From: Candidatus Gastranaerophilales bacterium
GTDB taxonomy: Bacteria; Cyanobacteriota; Vampirovibrionia; Gastranaerophilales; JAQUYY01
Length of the DNA: 13,642 bases
NCBI GenBank assembly: GCA_028691575.1
Contig: JAQUYY010000025.1
Coordinates: forward strand, 1-13,642
Direction of reading: 5' to 3'
The notes below the pieces were generated by a model. That model made no database searches. It was given only the letters and a program-made list of their open reading frames with translations, and was not told where the DNA came from. Shown here in pieces: positions 1 through 5,597 of this stretch. The position numbers were made by a program, and so were the translations under genes. The first letter of the stretch is position 1; each line of letters opens with the position of its first letter.

Positions 1-204
1 CCTGATATTTGTATTCTGCCAAATGCACGATTAGCTTGTTGTCCTTCCGATGCTGTTGATGTAGTAAAAAATATCTGTATCTTTATTTCATCTAAAAAAG
101 GTGGAGAAGGTGCACTAAGAGAATTTACCGATTTTATTATTTATAATCAGTCTCATGCTTTTGAAAAAATTTCTCAAAAATTTGCTCTGGCAGGTAAAAA
201 TTAA
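1..204 (+). CDS. KdsC-like HAD phosphatase, C-terminal fragment (5' end outside window)
   Basis: The reading frame is open from the first base and ends in TAA at 202-204, giving the last 67 residues of a protein. The pattern CCPSDAVDVV, then a short beta strand, then KKGGEGALRE and a terminal amphipathic helix is the C-terminal signature of the HAD subfamily IIIA sugar phosphatases. In KdsC and the HAD half of NeuA-type proteins the equivalent is an 'A.ADA...V' segment followed by 'GG.GAVRE'. KdsC hydrolyses 3-deoxy-manno-octulosonate 8-phosphate to Kdo in the cytoplasm, for lipid A/LPS core synthesis. The catalytic Asp motifs lie upstream of the window, so activity cannot be judged. A sialic-acid-type 9-phosphate phosphatase or the C-terminal half of a fused cytidylyltransferase is the main alternative. 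Transcription probably ends at the inverted repeat just downstream. Confidence 0.65.
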   Translation, partial: PDICILPNARLACCPSDAVDVVKNICIFISSKKGGEGALREFTDFIIYNQSHAFEKISQKFALAGKN

Positions 205-233
205 GCCAACAAACTTATTTGAAATTTGTTGGC
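205..233. terminator. Bidirectional intrinsic terminator between convergent genes
   Basis: A perfect 9-bp inverted repeat (GCCAACAAA / TTTGTTGGC) encloses an 11-nt loop. It starts one base after the stop codon of the KdsC-like gene and lies 26 bp beyond the stop of the convergent minus-strand gene. Read on the minus strand the stem is followed by TTAATTTTTA, a reasonable U-tract. On the plus strand the tail is poorer (ATTAAACGATTTTA), so it should work best for the minus-strand Hsp20-like gene. Confidence 0.7.
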
Positions 234-259
234 ATTAAACGATTTTAGAAAAAATTAAT

Positions 260-805
260 CTAAACCCGATGTTTTTTAGGAATAGTTATAATTAACTTGT
301 TATTTTCTTTAATTTTGGAAATATTTTCTAAATCCAATTCATCTTCTATATAAAAAGATTTATAAAAACTTGAAGTTGATTTAAAATTTGATTTGTCGGA
401 TTTTTTAGCGGTTAAAAAATCACCGGATAAACATATTCGGTGTTTATCAAAGTTTGTTTTTATATTTTCCTCACTAAAATTTTGTTCTTTAAAATCAATC
501 GTAATTTTGCACTCATCTTTGTTATTTATAAAAGATAAAAATGGACTGTTTGAGCTGTTAATACTTATAATTGGAGCATTTTTCAGCATATCTTTTTCAA
601 GTTTTCTCATTTCTTTATTAATTCTGGCAAATTCCTTATCAAAATCTTTAAAAAAAACTGTTGAGTAAAAAGGGTTGAAATTATTAGCATAAATCTTTTT
701 CGGTTTTATAAAATGATTTCCCAGCAAAAATGCCGTCAATGCTCCAATAAATGCAGCTAAAAAACAAGATAAAATAATCTTTAAATAACGTTTGTTTACT
801 TTCAT
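260..805 (-). CDS. Membrane-anchored Hsp20/alpha-crystallin-like protein
   Basis: The 181-residue protein has a short basic N-terminus and one hydrophobic helix at about residues 8-28. A charged, probably helical segment follows (about 50-75). Residues ~99-177 follow the alpha-crystallin layout: an ITIDFKEQNFSEENI strand (the 'V.vdlPGf..e.I' element), an ICLSGDF strand, an SFYKSFYIEDELDLENI segment (equivalent to 'sF.RsF.LP..vd.d.I') and the final LIITIPKK strand ('GvL.I.vPK'). Small heat-shock proteins hold unfolding clients; here the domain would be tethered to the inner membrane, probably facing the periplasm. The chain ends right after the last strand, so the C-terminal I-x-I tail used for oligomer assembly is absent. 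A very strong ribosome site, AAGGAGG at 811-817, fixes the start. Family assignment is by pattern only and divergence is high. Confidence 0.6.
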   Translation of the reverse strand: MKVNKRYLKIILSCFLAAFIGALTAFLLGNHFIKPKKIYANNFNPFYSTVFFKDFDKEFARINKEMRKLEKDMLKNAPIISINSSNSPFLSFINNKDECKITIDFKEQNFSEENIKTNFDKHRICLSGDFLTAKKSDKSNFKSTSSFYKSFYIEDELDLENISKIKENNKLIITIPKKHRV

Positions 806-810
806 TTCTT

Positions 811-817
811 CCTCCTT
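811..817 (-). promoter_or_regulatory. Strong Shine-Dalgarno site for the Hsp20-like gene
   Basis: AAGGAGG on the minus strand lies 5 nt before the ATG at 805-803. It is one of the best ribosome sites in the window and fixes the start of the membrane-anchored protein. The rest of the 806-957 gap is very AT-rich, and I could not identify a convincing promoter in it. Confidence 0.75.
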
Positions 818-957
818 TTTAATCTTTAAAATTGTATAAATAAATCAAATATTTTTAAGCATATTTTATTAAATAATTGATAGATTTAATTAAAAATTAA
901 CATTTTTTTAATAATTTATCGGATGAAAATTTTGTAAAGCAGGTATAAATTTAAAAG

Positions 958-1368
958 ATGCAAACATTTATGCCTTATGCAAATTTTTATAAATCGCTAA
1001 ATTGTCTTGATTACAAAAGACTCGGCAAACAGCGTTCAGAAGCGTATATTATTTTGAAAAATATAACGGGAAATTTTGATGGATGGAGTCATCACCCGAC
1101 AATAAAAATGTGGTCAGGTTATGATGATGCATTAAGGCTATATATGAATATGTGTATAAAATTATGGATTAAAAGAGGCTACAAAAATAATATGGCACTC
1201 AATTTGCCAAAATTTAAACGAAAAAAAAGGATAAAATTACCACCCTGGTTTGGAAATGAGAAATTTCACAAATCTCACAGAGAAGCTCTTTTGTTTAAAA
1301 ATTTTGACTATTATTACAGATATTTTTATAATGAAAAACCACAAATTCAATACTACTGGCCTATTTAG
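958..1368 (+). CDS. Pyrimidine-dimer DNA glycosylase / endonuclease V-like protein
   Basis: This 136-residue protein matches the T4 endonuclease V-like (Pyr_excise) family found in bacteria. It has the N-terminal MQTFMPYANFYKS, LDYKRLGKQRSEA in the first helix, a GWSHHPTIKMWSGY segment, IKRGY, and a C-terminal PPWFGNEKFHKSHREALLFK stretch ending in YYWPI. The family excises UV-induced cyclobutane pyrimidine dimers with a combined glycosylase and AP-lyase activity. The arginine and lysine residues of the RLGKQR segment are typical of the family. The length is about normal. The start is chosen because family members begin with the MQTF.PY motif; the upstream region has no good Shine-Dalgarno, only a weak GCAGGT about 15 nt away. 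It is a single-gene unit flanked by minus-strand genes. UV-damage repair is unexpected for a gut anaerobe, although such genes do spread by transfer. Confidence 0.75.
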   Translation: MQTFMPYANFYKSLNCLDYKRLGKQRSEAYIILKNITGNFDGWSHHPTIKMWSGYDDALRLYMNMCIKLWIKRGYKNNMALNLPKFKRKKRIKLPPWFGNEKFHKSHREALLFKNFDYYYRYFYNEKPQIQYYWPI

Positions 1369-1446
1369 GGCAAGAAACAAATTAAAACCGTATTCGGCTA
1401 AAAGCTTATCAATATTTAAATAGAACGACTTAACGGTGCAAAATTT

Positions 1447-2157
1447 TTATTTTTGTATTCCTTCCGGAATTAATTTATATCCGCCGCCATAAACAGTTTG
1501 AATATATTTTTTGTTAGAAGAAATTTTTTCAAGTTTTGTCCTTAAATGTCTTATATGCACCCGGATTGTTTCGATATCATCTTCAGGTGAATATCCCCAG
1601 ACTTCTTTTAAAAGTTCTCCTGACGATACTGTTTTTCCATGTTTTTGAACTAAATTATTTAGAATTTCAAACTCGATAGGGGTTAATTTTGCATATTTAT
1701 CATTAATTTTTACTTGAAGATCATCAGGAATCAGCGTTATATCTTCAATAGAAAGAATTTCTGTTGTAGCCATCGATTCGGGAAGGGCTTTAACTCGCCG
1801 TAAAAGAGCTTTTACCCTTAAAAGCAGTTCTTCTAATTCAAAAGGTTTTACTAAATAATCGTCTACACCTGAATTAAAACCTTGTTTTTTATCTTTCATC
1901 ATACCAAGAGCGGTAAGCATTAAAATTGGTATTTCTCTAGTTTCTTTAGTTTGTCTTATTCGCTGAGCAACTGTAAAACCGTCAACTTCAGGCATCATGA
2001 CATCTAAAATTATCAAATTCGGCAATTCCTGAATTGCAAGAGCATAACCTTTTATCCCGTCATAACAGACTATAGCATCATGTCCTGATAATTCGATATT
2101 AACTTTAATTAGCTCGGCAATAGCTTTATCGTCGTCTATAATTAGAATTTTGCTCAT
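1447..2157 (-). CDS. OmpR/PhoB-family response regulator, RpaA/RpaB-like
   Basis: The 236-residue protein is a complete two-domain response regulator. The receiver (about 1-120) has the acidic pocket D8-D10, phospho-acceptor D52 in IILDVMMPEVDG, T82, and K104 in LVKPFE. The winged-helix DNA-binding domain (about 135-232) carries LTPIEFEILNNLV, a VWGYSPEDDIETIRVHIRHLRTKLE recognition region and the terminal wing TVYGGGYKL. The 'DD.ETIRVHIRHLRTKLE' stretch is particularly like cyanobacterial RpaA/RpaB. On phosphorylation such proteins dimerise and switch promoters. No histidine kinase lies next to it, so it is an orphan whose partner is encoded elsewhere. The start at 2157 gives the standard M-x-K-ILIIDDD beginning; its ribosome site is weak (AAGG about 13 nt upstream). 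What it controls cannot be read from this sequence. Confidence 0.92.
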   Translation of the reverse strand: MSKILIIDDDKAIAELIKVNIELSGHDAIVCYDGIKGYALAIQELPNLIILDVMMPEVDGFTVAQRIRQTKETREIPILMLTALGMMKDKKQGFNSGVDDYLVKPFELEELLLRVKALLRRVKALPESMATTEILSIEDITLIPDDLQVKINDKYAKLTPIEFEILNNLVQKHGKTVSSGELLKEVWGYSPEDDIETIRVHIRHLRTKLEKISSNKKYIQTVYGGGYKLIPEGIQK

Positions 2158-2204
2158 TTTTCACCAACCTTCCGAATGATTTTCATTTTTAATAATTATA
2201 AAAT

Positions 2205-2241
2205 AAAAATAAAAGCCTTAATCAATAAAGCTTTTATTTTT
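2205..2241 (-). terminator. Intrinsic terminator after the DUF151-DUF1858 operon
   Basis: A 12-bp inverted repeat (2205-2216 with 2230-2241) and a 13-nt loop have a GC pair at the loop-proximal end and AT pairs below it. On the minus strand the stem is followed by A, then a run of T residues. It lies 16 bp beyond the stop of the DUF1858 gene. It also sits ahead of the response-regulator gene, so that gene needs its own promoter or read-through. Confidence 0.65.
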
Positions 2242-2257
2242 TTTAATTTTAAATAAA

Positions 2258-2461
2258 CTACTTGTTAATTATAGCATTCAAATCTTCAACCAGTTTATCA
2301 GGATCGATTCCATGTACTTTTGCTCCTGCTTCAAGGTTTTCAAATCTTGCTGCGGCACAGCCTATGCAGCCTAAACCGTATTGCGCAAATACTTCCAATG
2401 TTTCAGGATATTGTTGAACAACGTCAATAATGCTCATTTCTTTTGTGATTTTTTCAGCCAT
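2258..2461 (-). CDS. DUF1858 redox-disulfide domain protein
   Basis: The 67-residue protein is essentially one DUF1858 domain, known from the N-terminus of ScdA/RIC-type iron-sulfur repair proteins and from hybrid-cluster-protein-associated 'redox disulfide' proteins. The visible signature is ITKEMSIIDVVQQYPETLEVFAQYGLGCIGC, with the C32-x-x-C35 pair in GCIGC. The family is small, cytosolic and thought to act in redox or Fe-S/NO-related chemistry, but the exact reaction is not established. AAAGGA 9-10 nt upstream supports the ATG at 2461. It lies 32 bp downstream of the DUF151 gene on the same strand with no terminator between them, and is followed by a good terminator, so the two genes probably form one transcript. 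Confidence 0.85.
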   Translation of the reverse strand: MAEKITKEMSIIDVVQQYPETLEVFAQYGLGCIGCAAARFENLEAGAKVHGIDPDKLVEDLNAIINK

Positions 2462-2493
2462 TTTAGAATGTCCTTTCTTTTTTCTATAAAATT

Positions 2494-3003
2494 TTATTGG
2501 TCAGATTCTTGATTTCCTTCGATTAGTTTTTTAAAATCAGACGGTTTTAAATCCTGAACAAATTGTCTGAATTCTTCAGCTTCTTCTTCATCTTTAGTTT
2601 CATCAGTAGAAACTGTTCCGCTTGAAATTACATTTGATGAAACAAAAATTGGTGAATTTGTTCTGATAGCTATAGCAATAGCATCTGAAGGTCTTGCATC
2701 AAGTTCTGTTTCTTTGCCTTCCGGATCGGTCAAAATTAATGTTGCATAATACGTTTCTTCGTTGACATCATTAATTTCAACACGGTCAAGCTCATAATTT
2801 GTTGCTTCAATAACGTCACAAATTAAATCATGTGTCATCGGTCTTGCAACCTGTATTTTTTCTATTTTTCTGATAATAGCACTTGCTTCAGATGAGCCAA
2901 TCCATATAGGCAAAGCTCTTCGGTTCTCCAAATCATTCAAAACAACAATCGGAGAGCCTGTTCTGGTATCTAGCGCTATTCCCATTACTCGCATTTCTAT
3001 CAT
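2494..3003 (-). CDS. Bifunctional nuclease family protein (DUF151/BFN)
   Basis: The 169-residue protein has the full BFN (DUF151) layout. It begins MIEMRVMGIALD, then a conserved VVLNDLENRRALPIWIGSSEA strand-turn-helix. It continues with RPMTHDLICDVIEA, a YYATLIL strand, and the diagnostic ELDARPSDAIAIAIRTNSPIFVS. The last ~40 residues are acidic and probably helical (EEEAEEFRQFVQDLKPSDF), similar to the UvrB/C-like tail in longer family members. Founding plant proteins were reported to have DNase and RNase activity. In bacteria the family is widespread but its role is largely undefined. The start is supported by TAAGGA about 9 nt upstream. It is the first gene of a likely two-gene minus-strand operon with the DUF1858 gene. 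A TATAAT-like box lies on the minus strand near 3035-3045, but no matching -35 was seen. Confidence 0.88.
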   Translation of the reverse strand: MIEMRVMGIALDTRTGSPIVVLNDLENRRALPIWIGSSEASAIIRKIEKIQVARPMTHDLICDVIEATNYELDRVEINDVNEETYYATLILTDPEGKETELDARPSDAIAIAIRTNSPIFVSSNVISSGTVSTDETKDEEEAEEFRQFVQDLKPSDFKKLIEGNQESDQ

Positions 3004-3078
3004 AATTTTTCCTTATCTGTTTGCTTTTTATTTAATTATAACCTAAAATATCATATATAAAAGAAAAATCATTCTACG

Positions 3079-3207
3079 TTATACCGATTTTAAAAAATAA
3101 TAGCGAAATAAAATAGTTTTTTAATCGGTATGCGTGAGCCGGGAGCGACGTTTTTTATAAAATCGGGCTTTGCCCGTTTTAAAAAAAACTAACTCATTCC
3201 AGTATAG
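3079..3207. repeat. Dispersed intergenic hairpin repeat, copy 1
   Basis: The element runs from TTATACCGATTTT (3079-3091) to CCAGTATAG (3199-3207). ATACCGATT at 3081-3089 is an exact inverted match to AATCGGTAT at 3123-3131, and the next bases are TGCGTGAGCCG. A second, GC-rich hairpin (CGGGC-TTT-GCCCG, 3164-3176) is followed by T residues and then A residues. A related copy at 7560-7648 shares the left end, the inverted arm, the TG(C/T)GTGAGCCG box and the TAAC(T/C)CATT..AGTATA right end but lacks the GC-rich hairpin. No transposase is present. It could be a non-autonomous (MITE/REP-like) element. It fills most of the 231-bp gap before the zinc-ribbon gene. Confidence 0.65.
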
Positions 3208-3234
3208 TAATTATATTATAGTTTATGATTTTAG

Positions 3235-3456
3235 ATGTATATTATAGAAGCTATTTTAAGGTTTATTAAAAACAATTCCGAGGTAAAAAAAATTTACAGA
3301 AAATCTCTTGACCTCGAAGATGTTGATGAATGTGAACATTTATATGTTCCGATTGATAGTACGGAAGATTATATGGCTTGTACAAAATGCGGGCATGTAA
3401 TTAAAAATACTAAAAAAGCGGCTGTTAATTTTTATGATGAATTAAAATCCGAGTGA
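3235..3456 (+). CDS. Small zinc-ribbon-like hypothetical protein
   Basis: The 73-residue protein has a helical N-terminus (about 1-25) and a possible metal site: C33-x-H35 in DECEHLYVPID, then C49-x-x-C52-x-H54 in ACTKCGHVIKN. The second half resembles the C-x2-C-G knuckle of zinc ribbons; the first half is a C-x-H instead of C-x2-C. I do not recognise a named family. There is no Shine-Dalgarno before the ATG; the only support for the start is that it is the first ATG in an AT-rich leader. It lies about 27 bp past the right end of the dispersed repeat and 88 bp before the TPR gene. A metal-binding or DNA/RNA-binding role is a guess. Confidence 0.6.
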   Translation: MYIIEAILRFIKNNSEVKKIYRKSLDLEDVDECEHLYVPIDSTEDYMACTKCGHVIKNTKKAAVNFYDELKSE

Positions 3457-3544
3457 AACATATCAAAAAAATAGGCTTTTCAAATTATTTACAAATTTGA
3501 AAAATCTGCGAAAATTAAAATATATATACATGAATTTTGGAAAA

Positions 3545-4489
3545 ATGACAAATAAAAGAACTTATTCGTTTTTAATCTTGTTTGCTTTTATCCTTAAGCT
3601 GACTTGCTTTGGGGGATTTGCTTTTGCAAATTATAACGATACAAATTTAAATGCCAGAATTACCAGTGAAAAATTTTTGCAAAATCAAAATGAATATATT
3701 TTGGAAATAAACGGTGATTTTTTGGACGAAACTAATCTAAATAGCCTATATTTGTATGATTATGATTTCAAATCCAGTAATTTTTATCGGTCTGATATAG
3801 TTGATGAATATAATTCTGCTAAAACAAATTTACCGATTGCCGAAAATAAAAATTTTTCCAATACTAAATCTAATATTTATAATATTAAACTTTCACCAAA
3901 TAAAACTGCTAAAGTGGAGCAACGAAACATTGCCATAAATGATTTGAGCAAAATCGCAGAAGCAAAAAAACTTATTTTTGACGGGTATTTTGGCAAAGCA
4001 ACTGAAATTTTAAATATTGAAGCTGAAAATCAAAATAACTCTTGGGTAATTGCCGAAATAGCAGGCTGTTTTGAAAAAATGCAAAAATATTATAGAGCAA
4101 TCGAACTTTATGAAAGAGCAATTTCTGCAAATCCCGATAGAATTGAGCTATTATACAGCTATTCTCTGTGTTTGTATAAAACAAATAATCTTGCAAAAGC
4201 TGAAAATAATTTGACTAAAATAATTTCAATAAATCCTGATTTTATGCTAGCCTACTATAATTTAGGAAGCATTTATTTTAAAAAATCTGATTATTACAGG
4301 GCTTTGAGATTGTTTAATACTTCAACAAAATTAAACCCGTTAAGTGCAGATGCTTTTTATAATACTGCAACGATTTTGGAGATATTAAATTATAAAACAT
4401 TGGCATATAAATACTATCAAAAATCTTTAAACTTAAAACCCGATGATATATACTCAATTAAAGCTCTTCAAAGACTGGGAAATGCTTAA
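3545..4489 (+). CDS. Secreted TPR-repeat protein
   Basis: From the ATG at 3545 the product is 314 residues. It starts with a classical signal peptide: MTNKRTY, a hydrophobic core (SFLILFAFILKLTCFGGFAFA) and a likely cut after the AFA near residue 28. The C-terminal half holds about four tetratricopeptide repeats (roughly residues 166-301), visible as YRAIELYERAISANPD, LAKAENNLTKIISINPD, YRALRLFNTSTKLNP and TLAYKYYQKSLNLKPD, each followed by a second helix. TPR domains bind partner proteins; after export this one would act in the periplasm or at the outer membrane. The N-terminal ~130 residues resemble nothing I know. An upstream TTG (3497) and ATG (3530) stay in frame but would put 12-16 charged residues before the signal peptide and lack a ribosome site, whereas TTGGA sits just before 3545. 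Confidence 0.72.
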   Translation: MTNKRTYSFLILFAFILKLTCFGGFAFANYNDTNLNARITSEKFLQNQNEYILEINGDFLDETNLNSLYLYDYDFKSSNFYRSDIVDEYNSAKTNLPIAENKNFSNTKSNIYNIKLSPNKTAKVEQRNIAINDLSKIAEAKKLIFDGYFGKATEILNIEAENQNNSWVIAEIAGCFEKMQKYYRAIELYERAISANPDRIELLYSYSLCLYKTNNLAKAENNLTKIISINPDFMLAYYNLGSIYFKKSDYYRALRLFNTSTKLNPLSADAFYNTATILEILNYKTLAYKYYQKSLNLKPDDIYSIKALQRLGNA

Positions 4490-4517
4490 ATTTTGAGTTT
4501 TTAGATAATTTTAAGGG

Positions 4518-4538
4518 TTAATACAAGAGTTGTGTTAA
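4518..4538. terminator. Weak inverted repeat between convergent genes
   Basis: TTAATACAA and TTGTGTTAA form a 9-bp stem with one G:T-type mismatch around a 3-nt loop, overlapping the stop codon of the prepilin-like gene. There is no clear T-run on either side, so termination here is only a possibility. It lies in the 45-bp gap between convergent genes, where a terminator is expected. Confidence 0.3.
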
Positions 4539-5305
4539 TTATACAGAGTTGATGCAGAACAACCGTATCCGGCATTACTGCCTGTTGAACCTTCGCAGTA
4601 ATTTTCATCATAATCATCGCCCTGAACTCCAAAGGGTTTTATTCCGTTTGATATTACATGAATATAAAAAATATCTCGACCTATAACATTAGGCTTGCTA
4701 AATCCGTTAACATCAATTATTACATAACCGCAAGCAGGAATGCCTCTTGATGTATTCGTGCAGGCAGAGCTTAAATAGTAAAATCTCAACAGCATTCCAT
4801 TGTTTATAATTAAAGAAGCCTTATCACCCCAACCGGTTACAGGAGTCCCATCTAAAGAAGTTGATGAGCCGTCATTTAAATGCCAACAAACGCCTAAAGC
4901 TGCGCTTGAATCGCATGATTTTACATAGTTTAAATATTGACCATATTTATCTCTCATAGTTGTAACATTCGCAAAAGCACCTTCTAATGTTCCGTCATTA
5001 TCATTTTGAACAAGCATGGTAGCTTGAGATAAATCCCCATAAACTTTTTTCCATTTTGATTTTAGCTCGGCATCGCTTGTTGTTCCAAACAACATCGGTA
5101 CGGTTATGCTAGCGATTACTCCTATTATTGCAATAACAATCAAACACTCTGCCAGAGTAAATGCTTTTCGCTTTCTTGCCCGCATGGGACATTTTCTACG
5201 GCTCGAGTCACTCTCGCCTTGAAAAGCAGTCAAACCCTCGCTATTAACAGCACAAAAAATATTTTTATTAGCTTCAGCTTGGTTTTGCTTTTTAGAATTT
5301 TGCAT
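4535..5305 (-). CDS. Prepilin-like protein with a long N-terminal leader
   Basis: The 256-residue protein carries a type IV prepilin/pseudopilin signature at residues 47-72: KA|FTLAECLIVIAIIGVIASITVPML, with the expected Glu at mature position 5 (E53) and the hydrophobic alpha-1 stem. Cleavage by the prepilin peptidase would fall after A48 rather than the usual Gly. The mature part (about 208 residues) looks like a globular pilin head with several Cys residues that could form disulfides. The leader is about 48 residues, far longer than the usual 6-25. AAGAGGA at 5316-5322 (10 nt before the ATG) supports the long start. The internal ATG at residue 41 (5185-5183), which would give a normal short leader, has no ribosome site. 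It is a solitary gene without other pilus genes nearby, as is common for the many dispersed prepilin-like genes in this lineage. Confidence 0.82.
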   Translation of the reverse strand: MQNSKKQNQAEANKNIFCAVNSEGLTAFQGESDSSRRKCPMRARKRKAFTLAECLIVIAIIGVIASITVPMLFGTTSDAELKSKWKKVYGDLSQATMLVQNDNDGTLEGAFANVTTMRDKYGQYLNYVKSCDSSAALGVCWHLNDGSSTSLDGTPVTGWGDKASLIINNGMLLRFYYLSSACTNTSRGIPACGYVIIDVNGFSKPNVIGRDIFYIHVISNGIKPFGVQGDDYDENYCEGSTGSNAGYGCSASTLYN

Positions 5306-5315
5306 TACAATTAAG

Positions 5316-5322
5316 TCCTCTT
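5316..5322 (-). promoter_or_regulatory. Ribosome site supporting the long-leader start of the prepilin-like gene
   Basis: AAGAGGA on the minus strand lies 10 nt upstream of the ATG at 5305-5303. No comparable site precedes the internal ATG at 5185-5183. The site is therefore the main argument that the 48-residue leader is translated. Confidence 0.5.
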
Positions 5323-5338
5323 TTCCATTAAAAAAATT

Positions 5339-5372
5339 ATAACATATTTTGAATATATGTAAAATATGTTAT
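5339..5372. promoter_or_regulatory. 12-bp perfect dyad overlapping divergent promoters
   Basis: ATAACATATTTT (5339-5350) is an exact inverted match to AAAATATGTTAT (5361-5372), separated by 10 bp. The centre-to-centre distance of the arms is about two helical turns, typical of an operator for a dimeric regulator. On the minus strand a perfect TATAAT (5341-5336) overlaps the left arm, with TTTTAC 17 bp upstream as a poor -35. On the plus strand TTGAAT (5349-5354) and TATTAT (5370-5375) overlap both arms with a short 15-bp spacer. Binding here would affect both the prepilin-like gene and the DUF6485-glycosyltransferase genes. An alternative is an AT-rich hairpin terminator or attenuator on the minus strand, since a T-run follows. 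Confidence 0.5.
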
Positions 5373-5400
5373 TATTAAAACGAGTAAAGGGGGATTTAAA

Positions 5401-5589
5401 ATGGAATGTAAAATTGAGCAAAACAAAAAAAATTGTACATGTACATATAACTGTAATAAAAGAGGACTTTGCTGTGAATGTGTGACCTATCATCTTTCTG
5501 CCGGGGAAATACCGGGCTGCTTCTTCCCAAAAGATGCAGAAAAAACTTATGACAGGTCAATAAAATATTTTGCTTCTCTTTATAAGTAG
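5401..5589 (+). CDS. Cys-rich DUF6485 family protein
   Basis: The 62-residue protein fits the DUF6485 pattern: MECKIEQNKKNCTCTYNCNKRGLCCECVTYHLSAGEIPGCFFP, then an acidic AEKTYDRSIKYFASLY helix. Eight cysteines (C3, C12, C14, C18, C24, C25, C27, C40) plus H31 suggest metal or Fe-S binding or a redox role; the function of the family is unknown. The start is strongly supported by AAAGGGGGA at 5386-5394, 6 nt before the ATG. It lies 8 bp upstream of the MptE-like glycosyltransferase on the same strand, so the two are almost certainly cotranscribed. The divergent prepilin-like gene shares the intergenic dyad. Confidence 0.8.
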   Translation: MECKIEQNKKNCTCTYNCNKRGLCCECVTYHLSAGEIPGCFFPKDAEKTYDRSIKYFASLYK

Positions 5590-5597
5590 ATTTTATA

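Noticed and set aside
393..668. Plus-strand open frame of 91 codons inside the Hsp20-like gene
   Set aside because: It is antisense to a gene with a strong ribosome site and clear domain pattern; the frame shows no recognisable motif and has no ribosome site.
3497..3544. TTG (3497) or ATG (3530) as start of the TPR gene
   Set aside because: They add charged residues before an otherwise textbook signal peptide and lack a Shine-Dalgarno; the ATG at 3545 fits better.
5339..5372. Interpreting the 12-bp dyad solely as a minus-strand terminator
   Set aside because: A T-run follows on the minus strand, but no minus-strand gene lies upstream of it and the stem is nearly all AT pairs; an operator or attenuator is more likely.
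5311..5493. Minus-strand open frame of 60 codons covering the divergent intergenic region
   Set aside because: It lies antisense to the well-supported DUF6485 gene and across the promoter dyad, with no family signal.
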